Below, piece by piece: positions 52,344-61,927 of a DNA stretch of 64,000 nt. The translations under genes were made by a program, and so were the position numbers. Origin of the DNA: Kalmanozyma brasiliensis GHG001 (Eukaryota > Basidiomycota > Ustilaginomycetes > Ustilaginales); assembly GCF_000497045.1 (NCBI RefSeq), contig NW_015961970.1, positions 1,302,802 to 1,366,801 of the forward strand. Direction: 5' to 3'. Position 1 is the first letter of the stretch, and each line of letters starts with the position of its first letter. The notes beneath the pieces were generated by a model that was given only the letters and a program-made list of their open reading frames with translations, made no database searches and was not told the origin of the DNA.

Positions 52344-54751
52344 ATGTGGCGCAGGAATGCTGCATGGGAATTTTTAGTGACCGACGTGGCCTCGGAAGGC
52401 AAGGATCGATCCGGAACCAACCGAGACAAAACTGATCAGACTGTGGTCATCCGTCACACGATCATCGGAGAGCGCAAGGGGAGCGGTGCTCGAATCAATT
52501 GGCTGCTGCGGCGGGCAATCAAAAGCAGCAGCAGCCAAGCTGGACAGGCATGCAGCGCCTTCCCGACGTGGAACCCAACTGGCATAACGCATGAGGCCAA
52601 GAAATGGAAGCTCCGTCGTGCAGGAGCTAGGCGAACTTTTGGTTGTTGCAGAACCCCCTCGCCACGACTGACTCGAGAGGTAGAGGGGGAGGGTGGGCGA
52701 TGCAAAGAGAGTCGGGATGGGCTCGCGTGTTGGCACGGGGGTCGGCGGCGGCGAAAACTGACAGCTCCATGAATGCGCGGAAATCTACGCGGAGAAATCC
52801 GCAAGCCGTCTGACCCGCACCCGCCGCCTTGAATTTGATACTGTATTGACCCTTTGGCGGAGAGGGAAAAGGAAGAGCTCTCTGCGGCAGTTGAGCAGCG
52901 TTCCATGTCGACCGTCCTCGCGTGGGGTTCTGGATGGTTAAGCGAGCATGCCAAGAAAAGTCGGAGCTAGAAACTATGTACATGCGGCCCCTTGATAGGG
53001 CAACTTCCTCAACTTTGAGCGCGATCATCGGTCAATTTTTGCTCTCCGCTCCCGCAGACAAGTGTGGTTGTGGGTGTGGCACCGAAGGGAACATCATCGA
53101 CTGGTACGGAACTGCCGCGGTTGACTCCGTTGTCTCCGTCACAGACCCGCGGCAAACTCACTCACATTGTCCCAGCACTGTTAGCCATCTCGGATCCCGC
53201 CCTGCGAGTTCGTCAGGGATAACGCGGTGGATTCAGCAACGTTGACAATTGCAGCGAAGCGGCTGAACACCAGGTGGTGCGGGGTTTTGCGTGTCCTCTG
53301 AGTTGGGGGCGAGTAAGGTGGCTGCAGCTCGCGTGGACGAAGCGAAGGGGGGAAGGAAAGGGCCGCGAAAAGTAGCAGAGCCTGCATCAGCTCGGCGTGG
53401 GGGTTTGCAACCATCAGCGGCCTGTCTCACCGCGGTTACAGAGTCTGATCAAAGAGAAAAGTCGTCTGAGCACGGTAGCAGACCCAGCAGCCGTCAGATC
53501 GCGGACGGGAACGGAATGCCATCATCCTCAAATTGTACCGACTCACAGGAACACTCCGATCGGCCAAGTTGGATCCGTACTGTTTCCAAGGGCGCGGCTC
53601 ACCCACATACGGACTACTCACGACTTGACCGTAGAAGGGCTCATCAAGCGAAAGGAGGGAAGCAGTAGGTCTGGAACTCACCGCTTTGCAGCGGAGAAGT
53701 ACTCTCCGACCCGAGTCAAATCGTGGCACAATGGGTGTCACTCACCGAGGCGTTTGTGCAACACTTGTGAGGTTCTTTTGCTTTAATGCGACGATAGGCG
53801 GCGAAAAAGACCGGCAGTTCACCGGTGGGTGTAGCCAATCGGAACTCTCCATTCTATGATCAGCTTGTTCAACAAGCTCTTTCCCCGCTGCTCGATTGAC
53901 ACTCCGCACCCCACTTTCCCGTTTGCCTCGATGCAACGTATCTAAGGTCTCGATCGCGTCCCGCTAGAATCTTAGCTGCGCTCTTCTTCCCAGACGCTCA
54001 GCCACAAACTACGTTAGCCTCGCGGCCTGACCCTGAGTGTCAAGCCACTCACGAACCTGATTTGATACTGCAGTGACTCTCATGAACAACCAATCGCGGG
54101 CCAGCCAACTCAAATCAGGACGCACCTCTCTCTCTCTCTTGCGCGCAATCTGTCTGCTTCTGATTCCCGCGCCCTGCCTTCCGCAGCGGATGCAGCAAGC
54201 TTGCCGAGCGACCGATGTACTCGCCATCCAGGCGGCAGCATCACTGAAACGCTTGGCACACCCTCGGCAGCTTCGTCGGACGCATCCGAAGCCAGCCTCT
54301 CTCGGTTCAGGGTTCGCTATGTGCCTGATCCGGGGCTGATCTGATCCGCTCCAGGGCAGTGATTCTCTCCGAAGTCTCGCCGCTCTCCGATCATATCCGA
54401 TGTGACTGAGAAAGATCGAGCGACGGACCTTTCCGTCGTGGCCTTGCCGCACCATCGAGCCGATCCGTGGGGTGGCTCTGAACTGCCCCCAAGCGAGGCG
54501 AATCATCCGTCATCGGGTTAGCCGCTCGTCTGTGTTACCAAGGCTGTCCGCAGCTGGTGTCCGAGATCCAACTCGGTGCCATCAGCAAGCCAGATGTAAG
54601 CGATTGACGACGTCAGTGACATGGTGAGGCGTTGGTAACGGGATGTATGGTGCTTGTTCTGGGTCAGGTCAGGCCAGGCCAGGTCAAAGAGGGATTCCCT
54701 GGGTACCGTTTCGGCCCGATCCGTTCCTCAGTTGAAGTCAGTGAGCCAAAG

Positions 54752-54760
54752 TCCCTTTGT
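54752..54760 (-). promoter_or_regulatory. Prf1-type pheromone response element, copy 1
   Basis: TCCCTTTGT is the exact reverse complement of ACAAAGGGA, the element bound by the HMG-box factor Prf1 in Ustilago maydis. It lies 539 bp upstream of the ATG at 55299. Confidence 0.5.
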
Positions 54761-54875
54761 GTTGTGGTGGGTGGGCGCGATCCTGTGCAGATATGAAACG
54801 CCTGCAGATGAAATGATCGTGCACGCTGTTCGAGAAATGGATACTGTCATATGGGCGAGGCGAAAGCATCCTTTG

Positions 54876-54884
54876 ACAAAGGGA
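54876..54884 (+). promoter_or_regulatory. Prf1-type pheromone response element, copy 2
   Basis: This is an exact ACAAAGGGA in the context TTTGACAAAGGGACG, 415 bp upstream of the ATG at 55299. Confidence 0.5.
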
Positions 54885-55015
54885 CGTGACGAATGCTTTG
54901 TTCCAGCTCGTTGTCTAGCTGCCAGGCAAGCTCGAAGGCTGAGTGCGCCTTTGTTCGTCCTGCATCGCCACGAACGACGCCGACATGTACGCCTACCCTC
55001 AAAGGGACATCAAAC

Positions 55016-55024
55016 TCCCTTTGT
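55016..55024 (-). promoter_or_regulatory. Prf1-type pheromone response element, copy 3
   Basis: This is an exact TCCCTTTGT. Nine bases upstream, TCAAAGGGA (54999-55007) is an 8-of-9 match in the opposite orientation, making an inverted pair. It lies 275 bp upstream of the ATG at 55299. Confidence 0.5.
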
Positions 55025-55298
55025 TGTACAGCGCCATGCTCGTCCCTTTATCGACTTCGAGACGACGGTGTTCAGTAAACAGAGCGCCGCGATGAACCCT
55101 AGAACTCGTTATGGATCATAGCGACACAAGCTGCCGTCATCGTCATCGAGAGCACTGCCACATCGTCGAACTTCAGGGCATCAGCAACGCACCTCCTTAC
55201 CGACATCCATCTCTAGTCAACTAGCATCATCGCCATCATTGCTGTCCAATACATCGACCTTCATCTCAATCAGCTAGCGACGCCAATTGCTATCGCTC

Positions 55299-56681
55299 AT
55301 GACGATGTCAAACGCAGCCAAGATCGCCTTCATCGGCCTCAACGCCCTGCGTCTTGTCTCGCTAGTCACTGTCATTCTGGTCTTCACCACCCTCGTCATG
55401 GGCCTTGTCGAGGACATCCGCGACTACCACAACGATGCGATCATGGACTCTGCGCAAGCGGACGACTGTGCCTACGTCCCTGGCACGTCCATCCCCATGC
55501 AGACGTGGGGCATCTTCTGGGTTGAGATCCACCGTGCTCTGCTCATGCTTGGCGTCATCTCCCTTTTCCTCGCCGAGCTCAGCTGGCTGGGCATCTCTCG
55601 CCTTGAAAGTGCTGCTCGGGTGTGGGTGCCGGTGCTCAGCCGCACTCATGGCTTGGCGGCACTGGGCGCGGTGCAGGTCGTGGTCGCAACATCCATCCTG
55701 AGCCACTACCTCGACGTCTTCCCTCTCGTCGTCAGCTGGATGCTATTCGTCATCGGCATCCTCTACCTCGCGCTCGGTCTCATCTTCCACGCCTACTCAT
55801 TGAAAGATGGTCGGAGCTTCTACTCAACCAACCGCAAGCGATTCATCGAGAACCGCGCCAAGGGTCACGTATACCGCTCGTTCAGCGAGAAGGGGTACGG
55901 CGCAACCACATCTACCGACAAACCCGCAGCGACCATGCGCAAGCTCTTCAAGCGCAAGAAGCCGGCCGTGTCGATCCACGAGACCTTCCCTTCGCTCGAA
56001 GCGGAGTCTCACAAGCAAGTGCTCGCCGAGAGGGCACGTCGGATGGAGCACGCGCGCAAGACCTCGGCTGTGACGATTGACATGAATGGCGACGCGGACA
56101 GGTCTTCGATCACGCGCGACTTTGTTTGGAACGCCCGCGCGGGTGTTGTTCACGAACTCAGCCAGGCTCGAGAGGAGGGCGAGTGGGAGATGCGACACGT
56201 GGCCAACGCGCGTCGAGACAGCGAGCAATCGTGCAGCGCCGCCAGCGTCGCCAGCAGTACGCAGATCCGTATTGGAGGGTATACATCAAGCGAAGCTGCG
56301 CGGGCGAGGGAGCGCGCTCGTGCTCGCCGTGCTGCTCTCACCGCCGACAGTGGCAGAAGCCATCCGCCACCAGCAAAGAGTACCGGACAGAGCGGTAAGG
56401 CGGCCAACAAGGTCAAGGCTGTCAAACGGAGGAGTATGGCGCTGGTGAATACGGCCAGGAACAGGCTGAGCGCGGGGACCGCTTCGGCGCTCGCTGCTAG
56501 GAGACGCGCACCTAGCCGCGGAATCCCAAATCCGGAGAATGAGATCGTCATCGAGTATATGAACGATGATGCGACCGTGCCGCCGGTCCCGCCCCTGCCA
56601 GCGTATCAAAGGGCTGTGAAGCCGGGCGAGGAGGTTGAGCTTCCTGTTGCCTCGCGGTTCGCTCGCGCTCATGTGGTTTAG
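55299..56681 (+). CDS. Four-helix membrane protein with long basic tail
   Basis: This is a single exon encoding 460 residues; a second ATG two codons later is equally possible. Helices lie at about 17-37, 80-98, 117-135 and 142-164. The N-terminal layout (KIAFIGLNALRLVSLVTVI) resembles a fungal family of unknown function that I recall as DUF7598; that assignment is from memory. After the last helix about 295 residues face one side. They are rich in Arg, Ala and Ser, with KRKKP and RARERARARRAA clusters, and end in an acidic/Pro stretch (VPPVPPLPAYQRA). No catalytic motif is seen. Its promoter carries three Prf1-type elements, which suggests mating-stage expression; this is inference. Confidence 0.85.
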   Translation: MTMSNAAKIAFIGLNALRLVSLVTVILVFTTLVMGLVEDIRDYHNDAIMDSAQADDCAYVPGTSIPMQTWGIFWVEIHRALLMLGVISLFLAELSWLGISRLESAARVWVPVLSRTHGLAALGAVQVVVATSILSHYLDVFPLVVSWMLFVIGILYLALGLIFHAYSLKDGRSFYSTNRKRFIENRAKGHVYRSFSEKGYGATTSTDKPAATMRKLFKRKKPAVSIHETFPSLEAESHKQVLAERARRMEHARKTSAVTIDMNGDADRSSITRDFVWNARAGVVHELSQAREEGEWEMRHVANARRDSEQSCSAASVASSTQIRIGGYTSSEAARARERARARRAALTADSGRSHPPPAKSTGQSGKAANKVKAVKRRSMALVNTARNRLSAGTASALAARRRAPSRGIPNPENEIVIEYMNDDATVPPVPPLPAYQRAVKPGEEVELPVASRFARAHVV

Positions 56682-59025
56682 CTCTGTATCTCGCTTTCGA
56701 ATCATAGATCGTTGACGCACCCAACGACTGAGCTGTGGCCAACATGTGAGGTGGGCAGCAGCCTTTGGCGTCGATAAGAAAGCATACGGAAGCACAGATT
56801 GTACTCAGACAGGGCGAGGGGGCAAAAAGAAATGGTGACAAGAGTGGGATTCGAACCCACGCCCGAAGACTGCGATGGAGATGAATTCTCCTGTAGAACT
56901 TTTTCCTGAACACAGCGCCTTAGACCACTCGGCCATCTTGCCTGTATCCTGATTGAGTTGTAGTTGTAATTATATACACCGCACCAAAAATTAGAATTGC
57001 TACGCGACTCACGTTGAGCTTCCCGCTCCTGGTGTAAAGTGTTCATGCGATCGACGGAAAGCAGCTGTGCCTGAATACAGCCTCGAGTCGTGCCTGTGCC
57101 ACGTCGCTCGTCGTCTTACTTCGCTGCCTCCTTCGCCTTTTCAATGTCACCGAACATTGTCTCGGACTGAAGTGACCTTGCAAAATTTTCAATCCAGGGG
57201 CAGCCTATCAGATGGTCCCTTGACAGCCTGAAACCGCAGCTGCGCGTAAAGTTCTACCGACGCGTGCAAGTTTTGATCATCAGCGCTGACACTTTCGTTT
57301 GCGGGAGCAGGTCCAGTAATCTGCGGGCCAGTCAGCGTGCCTGAAGGCGCCAGAGGTTTCGAGCTTTGTTCCCGAACCAGGTCGCCACTTGACTGATGCG
57401 GCGGAGCGGCGGCAGACGGGACAGGCACCCGTGCTCAAGTTTGAATGGCCTGACGGTCCTGAGGCGAAGCGAGACGGGATCGACAGCCACCAAGACCTCG
57501 AGAACAAAGAAGTCGTATTCCAAACGGGGCAAAATGTTTTTCGCCTGACGGAGCTAAGAAGCTCGGCTGGCCCGTGGGTCCAAGCTGACCTTTCAGCGTT
57601 TCGCGTTTCGCGTCGCTGGCGCTTGGGAGGCTGTGAACCACGTTGGCACCTTCTCGGATCGCATTTCTATCCGCTCAAAGATCACACGTTGTGATGCAAG
57701 CACATGGTCCGTCGGATGGATGACAGGGCCGACTATCGGCTGGTCCGCGGGATGGTGATTGCCCGACGGACCTCGGCTGTGACCCGATGTGCTGACGCGA
57801 AGAGCGTGGTAACGTGGCGCAGTCGAAGGGGTCAAGTCTGGTCAAATCTGGGAGAGAAAAAAAAGTTCAGCTCCACGGAAGTGAAGATCCGGGAATACCA
57901 TGCATCCATCCGCGGCAACTTGTCAGAGCTCTTGACGCAATCTGCCATCAAGACTCTGCCTTGAACAACGTCCAAACAATGTCAATCCGAGCGCACAGAA
58001 CGATCCTTGTTCGCTTCAAAGTATTAGAGCCTCCTCAGAAGCCACTGTCCGAGCGAGACAGTGAGACCACTGCTGCGCCTGCCCAAACGTGAAAGAAGAA
58101 GGGCTTGATGCCAACTCAGCTGATCTCCGGCCCGTTTGTGTGGTGCATTTCAACTCCCGACGCAGATGTCAAGCCCAGGAAAGCGCCAGCCGCTGGTTAC
58201 ACGGGCTGGCGCCCTACGTGTGAAAATCGCAACCCTTTTTTCGCTGTTCCTAAGCGGTATCGGCTGCTGTTTAGTGCATTTGACAAGACGGGAGAAAAAA
58301 GTTGCGGTGTGTCGCCTTGGCTTGCGACCAAAGGCTCGGGACCCTGGTTCGGGACCTCTGCGAGGCTTGAGCACGCCGCGTAGTGTCTTACTCTGGGCTG
58401 CGCTTGCGCTTGCGCATGCACTGCGAAGATCAGCTCATCCGCTTTCTCATATCGAATGCTGACAGGAGCGACTTCATGCCAATGAATCCCAACCTCGGGC
58501 TGGTCGACAGTGCGAGCTAGTGTGAGAGAGTGCAGAGCTGCGTCGACCTGGTACATCGTCATGCAAGCTGCTGCTGACAGTCGTGACACAAGCACAGCGC
58601 CGTACGATTGAGATTGAGGTTGATGGTGACATACACTCGAGTTTCTCTGGATGTATATCTCCGTGGCATCTGATGGAGAGGTGCACTCCTTCCTCCTTCT
58701 CGTCCTCCTTCTTGCATTGCCGCCGACCCTCATCACTTTACGCCTTGGCAACTGCCCATCTCCTCTCATCGACTCATCCAACCCACCTGCTCCGCCCTCA
58801 CGCGATCTGACCTCCCATCCCTTCAACGCACCACGCATCCAGTATCGCCGGCCCGTACAGCTCCCTTCTGCAGCCCTAAGCCCGCGGCTCCCGGCTGACA
58901 GGCCTTCCCCTCCCCACACACATTTGGTCCTTCGGCCATTGTCATAGCCTCTGACCAATCCTTCCGCCGAGCCATGTCAATGGTATCATGTCCTTTGCAC
59001 ATGACTCTTCTCTTGACTTGCAACC
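56682..59025. other. Intergenic region containing tRNA-Leu
   Basis: This is 2344 bp. Apart from the tRNA gene at 56836-56942 I see no convincing gene. The part from 57000 to 58600 has only short, mutually overlapping frames. The last 350 bases before 59026 are C/T-rich and are probably the promoter and 5' UTR of the WD40 gene. Confidence 0.5.
56836..56942 (-). tRNA. tRNA-Leu(CAG) with 29-nt intron
   Basis: The acceptor stem GGCAAGA pairs with TCTTGTC (one G-U), with discriminator A. The A-box reads TGGCCGAGTGGTC and the B-box GGTTCGAATCC. The anticodon stem CTGTG pairs with CGCAG; the loop reads TT-CAG-G, then the intron at 56904-56876, then T. The intron begins at the usual place, one base after the anticodon. 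The mature length is 78 nt before CCA addition, with a short variable arm (TCTTCGGGC) for a type II tRNA. It decodes CUG as leucine, so the organism is not a CUG-Ser yeast. Confidence 0.93.
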
Positions 59026-61758
59026 ATGACGACCCCGTCTCCTCCCTCTCACGCGAGCTCAGCCTCCGGGCGATCCGCCCCGCCGCATAACACCAACCAA
59101 TATAACCATTCGCCTCTCAAGGAAGGTGCCCCGCCGGCAACGTCCCAGATCCGCTTTCCATCATCGTCACCTCCCGAGTCGAGACCGGCTCTGTCCCCCT
59201 CCTCCTCATCGTGGTCCACTTCGACGTACGCCTCGTCCAACGTTCGCGACCATCCAACTACGCCAACATCACATCGACAGAAGGGCTTCAGACTTCCACG
59301 CTTCTCACTGTTGGGCCGCAGCACGCCAGGCACGCTTACCGACGACCGCGACATTTGTATTCAGCCATCTGCGGACCTATCAACCGACCTTGAGGAGCTT
59401 CACATCAGCAAACAGCGTGCACAGTCCTTACAGAGCCCCATCGATGTGCTTGACTTAGCTCTCGAAGCAGACATACCATCTCCACCATCATCGCCAAGGT
59501 CTGTTCCACCTATGCCCGCACTCACCGTGATTGCGCCTACCAGTCCGTCGCCGATGTCGTCGCCCAAGCTCGCTTCCGTCTGGCGGCTGGGCGGCGGTCT
59601 CTTTGCTTCTTCAGCCTCTTCGGGTGCGCGCCGTCGGGATGAAATCCAGGCTGGAGGGTACACCGCTGGCTCCAGCCCACCTTCTGATCCTGCCATCGTG
59701 CCTCCTGAATCGCAGTTTGCCGCTTGGTCCGAGCTCATGCAAGGGGCTCCTCTTCCGGATCGTTCCGCCACCTTCAGCAGTATTTCATCCTCATCGTGCA
59801 ATGGATGCACTCGCCCTCATGTCAAGAAGATTCGCAGCCAGGACAGCATCAAATCCAGCGCTTCGGCACAACCGTTGGATGCTGACCCGTCCACGTCATA
59901 TCGTCACACCCTGATTCCAGTACCCAAGGCAGTCAAGCTCAAGCTGCGCTCTAAGATCAAAGCCAGCCAAGAGCCTGATTTCGGCAAGGTGTTCCTCGCC
60001 CAAGAACTCCACACGCCCTCGACAAACACGCCCGCCAGCTCACTGGGAAGGCGCATGTCATGCGCTAGGAGTCCATCTGTTGCTCAAACCGAACTCACCG
60101 TTCCATCTGCTCCGGAGCATCGAGAGAAACGTTCGAGCTGGACTCTCGCGCCTTCCATTGCGCGTCGAGCTTCTCTCCGTCGTCCATCCGTGGACCTCGA
60201 ACGTGGTCCGTCTCTCGGTAGGGCCATTCGCGGTTCTGATGGGTACGGCTCGACCGAGCGGCAATATGCGCCACGAGGCAGGATGGAACGTCAAACGAGT
60301 ACTGGAAGCTACCTCAAGACCATCGCGCCCACCGCCACTTCCTCGAGCTCCCATTCGTCCGGTTCCGACAACGTACCTCCGCCCCTGTCGCCAAGTATGA
60401 CCGCCGATCTAGACATTCCCGACGACAGCAGGGCCAAGCGACCCAAAGCAGCGACGCCCAAGCGCAAAACTTATGCGATGCAATTCTCGCTCGATGGTCG
60501 ATATCTTGCTCTAGCTGGCTCGGATCACCTAATTCGCGTATACGAAGTCATCTCCTCGCCATGTGAGCGTGCCGTAGAGGTCACTCGGGCCCAGGCGTTG
60601 CGTGCAGAGGAGGCCGCACAGAGAAAGAACGCGTCGACCTGCTCGCAAGGATCTAACTGCATGGATCGAAGCAACACCAAGCTGGATGTACGTGCTGGTG
60701 CCACAGAGCTGACCCCGGTGCTCAAATCGACCCCGCTTCACGTCTTTGCAGGCCACAGCGGCGACATCCTCGACCTGTCATGGAGCAAGAACAACTTCCT
60801 TCTTAGCTGCGGCAGCGACAAGACCGCCAAGCTTTGGCATCCGAACCGCGAGGACTGCCTCTGCACCTTCACTACGTCTGCCGTCGTTTCGTCCATCGAC
60901 TTCCATCCCACCGATGATCGATTCTTTGTCACCGGTGGACTGGACGGCAAGCTGAGGCTTTGGAACATCTCCGCTCGCCGGGTGCAGTCGCTCACGGACG
61001 TGCCTGGAGTCATCACTGCGGTCGCATTCTCCTCGAGCGGCGCCGTCGTGTGCGTCGGCACGCATGCCGGTTCCGTGCTCACCTTTGCTTGCACCGACTC
61101 GCTCTCCTACCTCAACGCCATCAAGGTGAAATCGGCCGCGGCGAGCAAGAGCACCCAGCCGAGCAAGATCACCTGCATCCAACCTATCCCTCTTCACGCC
61201 TGCTCGCCGGAGGTCAAGGCGGCCGCTTCGAGCAGATCCACTGCGCCCACCAAAGGCGATTCGGAGTATATGATTGTCACGTCCAACGACTCGCGCGTGC
61301 GCATCTACTCGATCGCCGCGCACCGTCTCGTGTCGCGTCTCAAGGCGACGTCGTACGTGAATCGCAACAGTCAGATCCGCGCCACCACCTCGACGGACGG
61401 CCAATTCGCTGTTTCTGGTAGCGACGACGCCTCGATCCACGTATGGAGCCTCGCGAGCAACGCCACGCTGTTCGGCAATCTCTTCTCGGGGATCAAGAGG
61501 AGCAATTCGATTGTCAAGAGCGGCGTGGGCGATCTTGGCGACAATTCGACGTGGAGGAGCTGGCAGGCGGGCGCGGGCAGTGTGCGTTGTGCGATCTTTG
61601 CGCCGACTGCGACGGCAGAGCTGCTGGCCGCGGCGGAGGATCCCTTGGAGCGAGAAAAGGGGGAGAAGGCCGCGGTAAGGGCGAGGATCATCGTCTCAAC
61701 CGACGACAGTAACGCTATTAGGGTCTGGAGGTGCGATCCGCTCGGTCGGCTCGTGTAG
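59026..61758 (+). CDS. WD40-repeat protein of the WDR44 family
   Basis: This is a single exon encoding 910 residues. The first 480 residues are Ser/Pro-rich and disordered. WD repeats begin at about 482 (TYAMQFSLDGRYLALAGSD). The repeats HSGDILDLSWSKNNFLLSCG, SDKTAKLWHPNREDCLCTF, FHPTDDRFFVTGGLDGKLRL and TSNDSRVRIYS match the human WDR44 / yeast YMR102C pattern very well, especially the LDLSWSK and RLWN segments. A 60-residue insert separates blades 1 and 2. WDR44 binds Rab11 and acts in endosome recycling; the Rab-binding part is not evident here, so that role is not assured. It converges with the CUE protein, 169 bp apart. Confidence 0.9.
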   Translation: MTTPSPPSHASSASGRSAPPHNTNQYNHSPLKEGAPPATSQIRFPSSSPPESRPALSPSSSSWSTSTYASSNVRDHPTTPTSHRQKGFRLPRFSLLGRSTPGTLTDDRDICIQPSADLSTDLEELHISKQRAQSLQSPIDVLDLALEADIPSPPSSPRSVPPMPALTVIAPTSPSPMSSPKLASVWRLGGGLFASSASSGARRRDEIQAGGYTAGSSPPSDPAIVPPESQFAAWSELMQGAPLPDRSATFSSISSSSCNGCTRPHVKKIRSQDSIKSSASAQPLDADPSTSYRHTLIPVPKAVKLKLRSKIKASQEPDFGKVFLAQELHTPSTNTPASSLGRRMSCARSPSVAQTELTVPSAPEHREKRSSWTLAPSIARRASLRRPSVDLERGPSLGRAIRGSDGYGSTERQYAPRGRMERQTSTGSYLKTIAPTATSSSSHSSGSDNVPPPLSPSMTADLDIPDDSRAKRPKAATPKRKTYAMQFSLDGRYLALAGSDHLIRVYEVISSPCERAVEVTRAQALRAEEAAQRKNASTCSQGSNCMDRSNTKLDVRAGATELTPVLKSTPLHVFAGHSGDILDLSWSKNNFLLSCGSDKTAKLWHPNREDCLCTFTTSAVVSSIDFHPTDDRFFVTGGLDGKLRLWNISARRVQSLTDVPGVITAVAFSSSGAVVCVGTHAGSVLTFACTDSLSYLNAIKVKSAAASKSTQPSKITCIQPIPLHACSPEVKAAASSRSTAPTKGDSEYMIVTSNDSRVRIYSIAAHRLVSRLKATSYVNRNSQIRATTSTDGQFAVSGSDDASIHVWSLASNATLFGNLFSGIKRSNSIVKSGVGDLGDNSTWRSWQAGAGSVRCAIFAPTATAELLAAAEDPLEREKGEKAAVRARIIVSTDDSNAIRVWRCDPLGRLV

Positions 61759-61927
61759 ATGTCACCAACTTTGTTTCTTTCCTTTTGATACCCCATCGTC
61801 ACCACTTCTTCCATCTGCATCGTCGCATTGCATCTTCTTTATCGTCACACTGAATCATTAACTCCTTCACTCATCAGTACAATTGGCATGTGCGAGAAGT
61901 GATTGCTGTGATCGCACGACGCCAGCC

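Larger units (their letters stand above)
51906..55298. other. Long divergent intergenic region, JEN1-like / membrane protein
   Basis: This is 3393 bp with no convincing coding frame. The left part is the permease promoter; the right 600 bp carries the Prf1-type sites. Minor repeats are (CT)7 near 54127 and a GGTCAGGTCAGGCCAGGCCA stretch near 54662. Confidence 0.5.

Noticed and set aside
54009..54506. 165-codon minus-strand frame in the long promoter region
   Set aside because: It has no homology that I can see, Arg/Ala-rich random composition, and no supporting splice pattern.
58197..58958. 253-codon minus-strand frame upstream of the WD40 gene
   Set aside because: It has a non-ATG start or poor context and no domain, and it overlaps the C/T-rich presumed 5' UTR of the WD40 gene.
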